Assembly: GCA_947095535.1 (NCBI GenBank)
Contig: OX352772.1
Location: 51,169,445 to 51,233,444 of the forward strand
From: Poecilobothrus nobilitatus
Taxonomy: Eukaryota > Arthropoda > Insecta > Diptera > Dolichopodidae
Length of the DNA stretch: 64,000 nt
Direction of reading: 5' to 3'
Within the stretch, counting starts at the first letter, position 1; each line of letters starts with the position of its first letter. Position numbers and translations under genes: made by a program. The notes below the pieces were generated by a model. That model was not told the origin of the DNA. It did no database searches and saw only the letters and a list, made by a program, of their open reading frames with translations. Of this stretch, positions 23,550-34,456 are shown piece after piece.

Positions 23550-24570
23550 TACCAAATAATTAAAAACAAACAAAAATTAAATAAAATTCATAAAACCAGA
23601 ACACAATTTATTGTATTAATTTACAATATGAGCTGCTAAAATCTAAATAATTTCTGTGAAATTAATGTGAAATTTAAAAAAACATGAAATAAATGAAAAC
23701 TTATACATATATGTACATATATATACATATATATTTGCTATATACTTAAATATAACAAATAAAAAATATTCTTAATTTAGATTTTTTAAATATTTATTTC
23801 ATACTTACAGATAAAATTACTAATTAACATACCATAAAAAAATATTTAAGTGCCTACCATTTACAATTTAATATAAAAATAAAAAAAACAATTTTTTTTT
23901 TTTAAATATTTATTAATTAAATGCTTATACATAATGTATATATGTATATTGTTGATTTGGCCCATATCTATTATGATAAATCGAATTTTATTATATAAAT
24001 TTAAAAAAAATTTTTTTTATTCTTTTTCGATATTCAATTATGTTTGCCAATATTTTTCGTTCGAAAAAATTCTAGCACAGAAACACTAATTACTTATTGA
24101 TAAAATATAACTATATACATATGTACTTAATTATTTTAAATTATGTTCAAAACTAAAGAATGAAAATATGTACATATATAAACAAAAAAATGGTATGTAG
24201 CAATACTACTAATAATTGGCTTAACTATGGTGGCATGCTATAAAAATGTTCGTATATAATAAAGCCTTTAAGGCTGTGTTTCACATGTCATATCATATCA
24301 GACGCTTATAAGACCTATGATACCATATGGTATACCTATAGGATAACATAAGGGTCAGCCTTATGCAAAAAAAAATCCGAGAATTCAAAAGAAAGTGCAT
24401 TAGAGAATCTATAAATCATGTAAACCTGAATCTGACTACAAATATTTCTATTCCAGTAAATATTTGTATCCTACAAAAAATCAAACATAAATAGAATAGG
24501 CAGTTTTATGATACTTAAAACTTGTTCAAAACCATTATCTAAGAAATTATGTACAAAACTCACCTGAAAA
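23550..24570. other. AT-rich spacer with ATATGTAC simple sequence
   Basis: AT-rich with repeated 'acatatatgtac' microsatellite-like sequence around 23,700-23,740. Nothing else recognised. Confidence 0.4.
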
Positions 24571-24574
24571 TGGC

Positions 24575-24757
24575 CTAATATCGAATATATTTTACCACAA
24601 TGAGAAGTATATTAGACAGACCTTGCTCAGGAAATTCATAGTAAATGATCATTTCATTTCATGAAAATGTTCTAATATCGAATATATTTTACCACAAAGA
24701 GAAGTATATTAGAAAGACCTTGCTCAGGAAATTCATAGTAAATGATTATTTCATCTT
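24575..24757. repeat. Two-copy tandem repeat, 97-bp unit
   Basis: 'ctaatatcgaatatatttta' starts at 24,575 and again at 24,672, and the two copies stay closely alike through 'gaccttgctcaggaaattca' and 'tagtaaatgat'. This is a recent local duplication. A short (CTA)n run follows at about 24,805-24,822. Confidence 0.85.
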
Positions 24758-25370
24758 TCTTGATAAAAATGGTTATATCCTAAACCACAATCATGTCCCA
24801 CTTCTACTACTACTACTACTACTATACTAGTATAAGGGCTACATGTAAACCCATCGAATATAACCCGGTCATAATATTAAAAGAGATCACTTAAAATGAG
24901 ACATGAGTATTACATATAACGATGATCTGATTAAAGAGAACTATTGGTGATTAGAACTCACAGAATATGAATTAAACTATTCGTAAACTTACGCATAAAA
25001 AATTATTAAGAGTAAGGTGTATAGGTTTAATTTTAATTTTTTCATTTTTTTTTTAAATTATAATAAATACTAATAAATTAAGTATTGTTTTTTTTTTTTT
25101 AATTTTTTACAATGACAAACAGATCAACAATAACTTTTATTAATAATATTCAGAAATAAAAAGAAAACAAATAAAAATAAAATCTTTTTTTGTAAACTTT
25201 TTGTAGATTTAAGATAAAAACGAGGAAGAATACAGTTGTCTTTGTCAACTCTTAGATACCCGTACGAACCGTTAGTATATTCATAGCCTGTCACTCTGCT
25301 TATAATATTATTTTTTTTTTATTTTTTAGTAATTTAAAATAATTTGGGTGAATTTTATAATTTCTAGAAC

Positions 25371-25424
25371 TATGGGTTGTACATATCTTCAAATTATATG
25401 TTTTGAAGATATGTACAACCCATA
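25371..25424. repeat. Perfect 23-bp hairpin
   Basis: The arms 25,371-25,393 and 25,402-25,424 are exact reverse complements (TATGGGTTGTACATATCTTC plus AAA) around an 8-base loop. The arms are too short for a usual pre-miRNA (about 22 paired bases with no lower stem), so I call it simply a palindrome. Confidence 0.8.
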
Positions 25425-25943
25425 TATACATATATATTTATATGTTTTATATGCATTTAAATATAAAAACTCTTTTTAAAGTTCAAACTTCTAAATTTTG
25501 GAACACATTCCCGACCTTTATGTTTCCAGAGATTTTTGTAATATGAAAAAAATCAACATTTTTGTTTTACTAATTTTTGCATTCTTATATCTCTTTAACT
25601 TTGTATACTTCTAATTTAAAACTTTCCTACTTCTCATCTCTAAAATTTTATTACTCATTCTGGGAAGAATTTCTCTAATTTCATTACATAAGTATAATAT
25701 TGATCATTTGTTTCATTATTTTGGCTACAGAAAAAAATTTTTAAAATGTTCCACTTCAAGATAACTTAGTATTTCTATGAAACTTAAATGTCATTCAAAT
25801 ACGAATGACGAGAGGCATGCAAAGTGTTAAAAGATTTCAGAATATATCAGAAAAATTACAAAATTTTTTGACGTTTGCCACATTTTGTTTTGTCAATTAT
25901 TTATGTGACAGATTACAAATTATTTTATATAAAAAGATCTGAC

Positions 25944-26124
25944 GGGGATCTCGGTGGCCTAGTGGGTAAGAGCGTATATCAAAACCGAGAGAGTGTGCCT
26001 TCGAATACCACACATTTCGTAAGAATAATTCCCCCTTACGATATTTATAGCCACTCTTGAAAAGGGAAGGCTGTGTAATTTCCTTGTCACATTTTTTTGG
26101 CAGAGAAATAAACTAAAAAAAAAT
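25944..26124 (+). repeat. tRNA-derived SINE
   Basis: The head 'gggatctcggtggcctagtg' with A box is intact. The middle is shortened (a deletion after 'gagcgtatatc'), the B box is mutated to 'gccttcgaatacc', and the tail block 'aatttccttgtcacatttt' is longer than at 9.2 kb. Flanking 'gatctgac' and 'aatccgac' may be an eroded target duplication. Confidence 0.8.
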
Positions 26125-27852
26125 CCGACAAATAAATTAAATGAGCCATGCCTAGATTGAGTTGTACATAAAGTAACCTCTCCCTTTATGCTTTTTACAC
26201 ATCTTATTAATAAACTACTTTTATTTTTGTTTTTTTTTATGTGTTGCACATTTTCGACTAAGGTTTTTTAGTGTTTGGCTGAAAACTGAGTGACAATAAC
26301 AAGACACAAAATTGCTAGGCCTACATCCGAAAAGAAAAAGGTCCTCCATAAGATGCAGTCAAGATAAGATAAACAAACAAACAAATAATTATTAATTTTT
26401 AATGCTCTGGAGAGGAAACTCATTTTATTCTCAAAAAAAAATTTCGCTCAGAATCAAATCAGAAAACGAAAACGAAAAAAATTTAACTTTTTTTTTTAAA
26501 TAGAACAGAAAAATATGATCTGAGCAAATTTTAAATGCAACTTGCAGTAAAACTTCGATATAGTAGAATATTATACCTATTATGAACTTTTTCTGGTTTT
26601 ATTCAATCTATAATTAAATGGAAAAGATTAAATCTGACATAAATAAATGAACACAAATAAGTACCCTAAAATTTAAAGGGTTAAACTACACAAATTAATT
26701 TTTAAATAAATTCTTAAATAGTTCTTATCAAATAACAAGATTCTTAACATTATACATTATGTGGTATTAAATCTGTTATCATTTTAAACTTTTTTTTATA
26801 AATTCTTAAATAAATTCTATTTCAGTCTTTTTATACAATATGTGTTGTACATACATATGTACATACATACTTTTTCAAAAAGTACATACTTAACTATATT
26901 AACTATATACAAATTATGATGTATAAAATTTATATAACTATTTTTTACTTTTATATTAATTGTATATAATTACTTTTATTACTTTTATTTATGTATGTAT
27001 GTATATAAGTAATGTATATAAACATTTGTTTTCGTTATAGTTAACATCTTATTTGGTGTCGCCGTACATTGAAATGAAATTAATTAAAAATTGCAAAAAA
27101 GACAACAGACTTATTACTAATTTAGTCATATGTTTATAAGTAAGTAAACTTATTGTTTTTTTTTATTTTTATTATCGGGTTTCAATTGAAAACAAAATAA
27201 ATTTGATTTATAATGAATAAAAATTAGTTTGATGCACGTAAAACTTTAAATACATAATATTTGTATACAGTCGGATCCGGCTATTGGAAACTTAATTTGT
27301 AATTTAGATAAAAGAAAATACCTTTAAGCAAGTTTTTCTTTTATGTCAGATTCACTTAAAAAATAAATTACTTTTTTATGTGGCCGGATTATATTACGTT
27401 TTTGTTTTTGTGTAATTTATAAAAAAAAACAAAAAATGTGTGTAGTTTTATTCTAGCTCAGCTGATAAATTTTGATACAATAAACAACGCAAATTTATTC
27501 TAATTTTATCTTATCGCAAATTATTTACATTTACATCCCATATTTTTCATGTATCAAATTTATAATTATTGTTATCGCTTATGAATTAAAAATAATACAA
27601 ACTGATGTGAATAATAAGTACATAATATACGCAAGCAGGACTGTAAAAAAAATAGCAAAAAAAGAAAAACTTAATATTGAATATTAATTTATCTATGTAT
27701 ATTGTACATATATCAAAAGACAATAAGAATGTAAGCATATGCCACAATTAATATAAAAGATGCATACCTATAAGTAAACCCATTTATTTAGTTTATTTTA
27801 TGTTTTATTTATTACATATTTAAGTGTACATAAAAATAAATACTTAATAAAT
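26125..27852. other. AT-rich spacer
   Basis: AT-rich, with 'acatatgtacatacatac' simple sequence near 26,850. No coding exon or RNA gene recognised on either strand. Confidence 0.4.
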
Positions 27853-28443
27853 ATATGTATGTATATTAGACAATAAATGATCATATCGTAATATCTGGTA
27901 ATAAAAATAATCATTGTTGTAGAATTGCTACAGTCAAGTAATCATTACGGCTTAGTAAAACTATTTAACTGAAGCTTAATAAAATATGTATGAATAATGA
28001 ATAACTTAATAGATGCCAAATAGTAAAATATGAATAGTAAATGACTTGAAGACACATACTGTTAATGATATGTATACTTTTCCGATGCCGAATAAATGAC
28101 ACGTACGATACAATGCCCAAGAAATCCAAAGGAGAGGAACTTTGGGAAAGGGCTTTCTGAAAGATCTCTCCGAAGTCTTCACTGATTAGGTGACCATGGT
28201 TAGATTTTTTAAGGGCTTTAACTCACTCCATGAGCGGTGAGCCGCTGAGATAAATGAACAGCTCATGGAGTTGGGCTGCAAAATGAGTTACAGGGCATAG
28301 GTGTAAGGATAATTGTCTATCTCTGCTCCCAAACAACTATGGATGGATACATAATAAGCATATGTATGTATATCAGACAATAAATGATCACATCGTAATA
28401 TCTGGTAATAAAAATAATCATTATTGTAGAATTGCTACAGTCA
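27853..28443. repeat. 84-bp direct repeats bracketing a 423-bp insert
   Basis: 27,853-27,936 and 28,360-28,443 are the same 84 bases with three transition differences. The bracketed DNA changes near 28,080-28,330 to a GC-richer, transposon-like block that contains a hairpin ('ctccatgagcggtgagccgc' against 'cagctcatggag'). No open frame with a recognisable domain was found. It could be a short local duplication split by an insertion, or the remains of a terminal-repeat element. Confidence 0.5.
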
Positions 28444-29972
28444 ATGGATAAATAAAAGTGGAAAGGAGTAAAAAAAAAAAAAAGAAAAAAGTTAAGTGTA
28501 CAACAATTCCAAGATTACACAAATTTTGAAAAGTACTTTAGCTGTAAAAAAAAACTTTATTTAAATTATTCGGGTAAATTACTTCTAAATTTTCGAATTA
28601 TATAAAAATAATTGCCTATCATGTACCTATAGTTATAACCATTTTTTTTTTATTTAAATACATACATAATGTATGTATTTATATTTATTAATTAAACGAA
28701 ATTTTTGTTCCTTATATAAGGAAATAATAATAGTAATGAACAAAAAGTAATAAAGAAGTAATTTATAAAAAAAATAACGTCATTTATGTGAGTTTCATAT
28801 AATAAGATTTTACTGTCCAGTACTTAACATAATTTTATTTAAAAAAAAACTTACAAATATTTTATAAAATTTAATTAGGTAGGTACCTTACTTTGCAAAT
28901 TTTTTTATTTTTTTTTTATTTACCAATTTTTAAATTAAAGTTGTAGAAGGGTATAAATTAGCAATTTTAACGTTTAAATTGGGCGATTTTATATGTATGT
29001 AATGTACATATTTAATTAAATACTAAAATAGAAGTTGTAATTGATCGACCTCATTTTTCTATAGAAACTTCATAGTCTATTATTAAAGTGTGTCATATTA
29101 TAGCATTACTACTTACTATTACATACCTATATATAGATATTTGTTTTTTATTAGTCGGTCAAAAATAAGTAAGTAGTTTTTCTTTTTTATTAGATATTAT
29201 AAAATTTAAGAAAAATAATATACATACATACATATAATAATGAATAGAATATATCCAATAACTATTGCATATGCGTACTTTTAACTGCTTTTAAGTAATA
29301 AAATATATAGGTATAATTTCTAAATAATTATTTATATCTATACATTTTTACAATAGCAGATATTTACATACATAGAATTTTTCAAATAAATATCTAATAA
29401 TAAGTAATAAAACTACATAATATAAATAACTCTGTATAAAAAATGTTTATGGATATATAGTAAATACATATATATATACATAAATATGCATATAGGTACA
29501 ACTATAATAAAATGTACCAATTTACAAAAAGGCAAAATCCGGAATAATTCCATTTAAAAAATGAAGATACATATATGTATTTATGTATGTACATATGTAT
29601 TTCTGAAACATAATATTGTACAATTTGTAAAATATGTATTAATGCTGCAACATTAATCATTATTTTAAGAATTATTCAGATTTATAACAATAACAAACAA
29701 TAAGTAATTTATGAAATTTAAAACAACGATACATAATAACAAAAATGAATGATTCATAGAAGTTTTGTATATTCTTCTATATTCTTCTATGTTCTTCTAC
29801 AAATGTACATACATACATACATATGTATATATGTATGTTATTCTTCTTTCAAGATTTTTGTTTTTTATTTTCTTTAAGAACTCTACTAAAATTAGAATTT
29901 ATTTTTTTTATATTTAATTAAATTAATATAAATAAAAAAAAATATATAAATAATCAAAAAATGGACGCGTAC
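28444..29972. other. AT-rich DNA, probably intronic to the exon at 29,973
   Basis: AT-rich with 'tacatacatatgta' type microsatellites. No exon recognised. If the exon upstream (minus strand) is real, this is its first intron. Confidence 0.35.
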
Positions 29973-30060
29973 CTTGAGTTACTGGAAAATCAACTTCCAT
30001 GTCAATATCAAAACCATAATTTCGTTCTGTTTTTATTCGACTTGGACCAGCAGAATTCAT
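29973..30060 (-). CDS. 5' coding exon of an unidentified gene
   Basis: Minus strand. An acceptor-like AAACAG precedes a short leader and ATG at 30,060. The exon encodes 29 codons, beginning MNSAGPSRIKTERNYGFDID and ending MEVDFPVTQ, then a good donor, CAAG|GTACGC, leaving one base over. IKTE fits a sumoylation consensus (hydrophobic-K-x-E), and the acidic FDIDMEVDF stretch looks like a regulatory-protein N-terminus. I do not recognise the gene. The following exons would lie below 29,972; none could be joined convincingly. The 23,423-23,540 candidate is out of phase with a direct join. Confidence 0.45.
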
Positions 30061-31959
30061 ATTTTTATTTTATTTTCTGTTTTAAATATCCTTGCCTCTT
30101 AAAATTTTATAAATTTTTATAAGATTTATTTTATATACAAATTATTATTATAGGTTTGTACTTTTTTTTATATTTATTTGTTTGTTTTTTTTTTTTTTTT
30201 TGTTTTTGTGGAAGAATAATTCTTAAAATTAAAGCCGACAACTAAAACTAGTTTTTTACAATTTTAAAAATAATCAACTTTTTTTTTGTATTCTCTCTAT
30301 TATTGCTTCTCTTAAAACACAAATTTTTTGTATTCTTTTAAATTTACACAAAAAGAAATAATAACAATTCTAAAATATGTACACCTATGTTTTTTCTTTA
30401 AAACACACTTTGTGGAACACAAAACAAGATACGCTTTGTCACAGGAATCCTTTTTTTTCTTTATATAGTAACGAAACTCTAAAAGAGATAAATAAATTTT
30501 ATTGTATCAATGGTATATATACATACATATGTATATTTATAAATAAAATTAATTAAAATGTTGTATAAAATTAACAATTTATTTTTTGAAATTTAATTAA
30601 TTATTTTTAATTTTTCTATTAAAAATTCTGAATTAAATATTAAACAAAAAAACATATGAAAATAAAAACGGTAAAAAATCATCTGTCAATATTAACACTT
30701 TCTTTTAACTGTTTTCACGACAGCTTGCAAAGAGCTACTAAATAAAAACATATTTAACACGTTAAATATTTTATGGAAAGCAAGAAAAATAATATTATAT
30801 GTATTGCATATAAAAAATTGTATAAAAAAAATACAGAACTTTTTATTGCGTGCAATTTTCTCACTATTTTTTTTTTTTATATCAGTTTCTCTCACTTTAT
30901 AAAATTCACTACAAAACAAACAAACACTACTTTGTGTGAAGAAGGTTGGTATACCTAAAAAATCTAACCTAACCAAAACATTAAAGTACTGTATGTACAT
31001 TGTCATTATTGTCATACATATTTCCTTTTGTTTCTTTTTTTTTTGTTTTTTACACAGTAAATACCTATATTTGATTTTTTGTTCTTATTTTCATTTTTTG
31101 AATACTGAACACTCTAAATTTCATGAAAAAAATTACTTTAAAGATAAAAACAGATAAAAACATAACCAATCATATTTATATTTTATGTAAATTAATAATA
31201 TATTATGTACATACGTTATTTTCTACGTTTATTTTATATTTTAGAAATTCTCATTCTCAAATTGTACATAACAAAAAAAGCGAATTTTGCACATAATATG
31301 TATTTATATGTATATGTATTTATATCTATACAATATAATATATGTATACCTAAACCTTATATTTAATTAGAAATTTGAGAAATTTAAAAGAAATTGTAGA
31401 ATTTCATAAAATAGAAATTTCGCGAAAGAGAAATGTATAGATAGGAATATAGGATAGAGAGAGACAGAGAGAGAAGAATAAAAATATAGAATAGAAAAAA
31501 GCTTAAAATTTGACATTACAAACAAAAAAATTTAAATTCCACTACAGCTGGCAACGCAAATGGAAATAAATCAAATGAAATATTGTTGCTATTTAAAATT
31601 AATAATTTTATTATTTACCGTTACTTTGTGAACTTCTTTTGAATTTAAAACGATTGTTATTAACTTTATAAATTAAAAAGAAAAGAAAACAAAAATCCCT
31701 TTATTCTTAAAGCTTTACATTTATTCTTATATTAAAGGAAATTATTTAAAATAAAATTTCACAATTCTGTTAATTCAAAAAATCAAAGATTATACAAATA
31801 GTAGTATAGTATGTATACTGCTTATATAATTTTGATATAATGGTATTTTCGAATACTTTTAAATAAAATTCTAAAGTTAAACCAGGTTAACCAGGTTTTT
31901 TTCTTAAACCAGATTTTTTGTTGGTAGTTCTATAAAGAGCATTATACCATCCACAGGGT
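30061..31959. other. AT-rich spacer, possible promoter/leader of the 29,973 exon
   Basis: AT-rich with T runs. Open stretches at 30,692-31,157 on both strands are low-complexity. A purine-rich 'gagagagacagagagag' tract sits near 31,455-31,471. No gene supported. Confidence 0.35.
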
Positions 31960-33520
31960 CATTTATTATTCATATTTGACGAAGCTTCAGTTTCTCGAAT
32001 TTCTCATTAGGCTGCCCTAATACCTAGACCCTGCCACCCGTTGCGCTCCCCTGCTCAACGGTCCACTCGCTAACTACAGCGTCTCGTCGAGTCACTCTAT
32101 TCCCTTCATGAATTAACTATGTCTCCCTGATTTAGCATTCTCACCTCGGAAAACTTTTCCCATTGAACTTCTCCCAAGGTTCTTCGCCTTTGAGTCCTCA
32201 ACTTGAAGTACTGTTTCTGCCTCTTGCCCGTATCCCTTACATAGATTCGACTCCGTTAAGCCTATTCTTTCGGCGTGGGCAGCAACAGGTATCCTATGCT
32301 AATTCCCATGAGTAGTATCAGATCCGTTCTATTTAGTTTTAGAATTTTCTGAGTCTTTTTGTTGTTAGGTTCCCCCCAGAATTCTTTTGTATGTATTGAT
32401 CCTGGGGAATGCCGCCAACTTTCCCTAGCACGGATTTTTGCCCATTTGCTTGTTGCAACTTAACCGCGGAGTACGGCATACCTACATCTTCTATATCCAC
32501 CAGCTGTCTGTTTCGTACAGATTTTGCAGTCGTGTCGCGTCTGCAATTTCGTTGGCAGGGTAGCCTGAGTGTGCTGACATCCACTGCAGTTTGACTGCGT
32601 TTGTTTCCCCCAGCGCATTTAGGGCTTTCCAGCACTCAATTGCTTTCCTCGATTTATGCAATACGCCCTCCATTGTTCGCACAATTGATTAGCAACCGGT
32701 ATGGATGTTTATGATCCTTCCCCGGATTCTTTTCCAAAGAAGCGCTTTGGCTGCGCGTTCTATTGCGATTGTTTCACATAGGCGCACAATCGCGTGTGAC
32801 GCCACTGTGTTCACAATTCGTATGTTCAATTCATCGCATATGATTCCTATGCCACATTTACTGCCTTTTTTTGGCAGCATATGTGTACACATTAATTCCA
32901 ATTTGATTAGCCATAATGTTGTACCTTGGGTGGTTTGTTTCCGTCCCGCAGCATCATATCTGCAGCTTCCGGATCTTGCCGGAAGTTGTGTATGTTTTCG
33001 TCAGCATTCTCTACCATACGTAGAATTTCTTTGTCCGACCGAACTTGAGTCGTCACACCAGTTACCTGAGGAGTCTCATGACTGTATCCATAGATCTTCG
33101 TTGTATATGAATTTCTATCGGTTATAGGTCCAGTATTACTTATACATAGTATTACTAGTACATAGTATTACTTCCCTGGTCTTCGTTGAGATTGTTCTAA
33201 CTGAACCTGTTATACCGAGGCATCCCTGGGGTTGTATTTGCGTTAGGGTGTTCCGGTACCTGTTCTTTTTAGTGGCCGTCCACCAAACGAGTGATCCGTG
33301 TGTTATCATAGGTCGTATAACACACGTGTAAAATCAGTACATGATTCTTGGCGATAGGTCCCATGTCTTGCCTACTGCACTTCTACAGCCCCAGAGGGCT
33401 TTTATCGCTTTTTCCTTTTTCTCATTCAGGTGTCTGCTCCACCTGAGCTTTTCAACCAAATACAATCCTTGATATTTTACACAGTTGGTAATTGTTTATT
33501 CGTGGTGCTAGTGGAAGCCT
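31960..33520 (-). mobile_element. 3' half of a Jockey-type non-LTR retrotransposon
   Basis: This GC-richer island reads on the minus strand in the order expected for ORF2. A reverse-transcriptase thumb region lies near 33,300-33,500 (a 'YLVEKLRWSRHLNEKKEKA' line, then LSPRIMY, then ITHGSLVWW). Degraded linker follows. RNase H sequence lies around 32,340-32,900, including ERAAKALLWKRIRG and WMSAHSGYPANEIADATRL (compare the family's W-x-HSG-x2-GNE-x-AD). Many frameshifts and stops break it into fragments of 60-107 codons. The stretch 31,960-32,340 looks like its 3' untranslated end. The 5' half is absent. It is clearly dead. Confidence 0.8.
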
Positions 33521-34456
33521 TCTATCTGTTGGAAAATTATAATTGTAGTTTTATTTTTATTGTGAATAATAAATTCAATTTTTTTTAATTTAACTGTTCT
33601 CTTCAGTATTATTTAATAACATAGTCTTCTCTAGTTAAGCGAAGTCCGAAAAAAATGGCAAGTTAAAATATATTGATTTTTAAGTTGCATTTAAACTTTA
33701 GATACAAAAACTAAGTATGTAGACATTTAAATGGGTAGAGATTCCTAAAAAGTTTTTTCATATTCTTTTTCCAATTTTCTAGAAATTGGAAAAAGAAACT
33801 TGTTGAAAAAATTCATATTTTGGCTCATACTTCATAGTGCAGAATAAATTTTTCAGGGTTGAAATATTTAAGTTTACGACACGAAATTTTAAAAAATTGT
33901 CTCAAAATTTCATTTTTGTATAAAAAATCTAAAAAATCATGTTTATTTCATGATTGATTTCCGTAATCAGGTTACAATAAATCCAGATATTACATCTTCC
34001 ATAGTATTAAATCTTTAATATTTTTAATATAAAAATCATATAAGATTTAAGTATCAATGGATGTATGCTGGAAAATTTCACACCATAAGAATTGAATTGC
34101 TCGTTTTCTTCTCCCTTAGACCTTATTCAACTAATAACAATACATTTTTTTCTCTTTATAATGATTTGAGATTTAATTATTACATCCATTAAATCCTTTT
34201 CTAGTGCGAAATTTTTGTTAAACAAACATTTTTTTATTAAAAAATAGAGTACTTATTTATTAATATATTTGTATATTTATCTATAAATATAATTTGATTA
34301 AATTTTTTTTATATAATAAATAAATAATAATTGTATTAAATATAATTTAAATAATTTTTTTTTAAGAAATTAAAATATAATACATACATATACTGAACTT
34401 TTTTTAATACATTTTTTTTTTAATTTTGATTAAAAAATCAATATTTAGAATGTTAT
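33521..34456. other. AT-rich spacer, downstream of the TMC gene
   Basis: AT-rich. A short inverted repeat lies near 33,766-33,800 ('tctttttccaattt' against 'aaattggaaaaag'). The 3' untranslated region of the TMC gene should lie at its right end. No other gene seen. Confidence 0.4.

Noticed and set aside
25200..25300. Open minus-strand stretch reading RVTGYEYTNGSYGYLRVD
   Set aside because: The DNA resembles the end of an interspersed element (a short 'agttg...caact' stem after 'acgggtatctaa'), and no splice sites frame it.
25371..25424. microRNA precursor
   Set aside because: The perfect 23-bp stem is too short and has no flanking lower stem; no mature-like bulged duplex.
30692..31157. Frames on both strands, one of 107 codons
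   Set aside because: They overlap antiparallel, are low-complexity and lack domains.
32705..33127. 140-codon plus-strand frame
   Set aside because: It is the antisense shadow of the RNase H/RT relic, whose motifs read on the minus strand.
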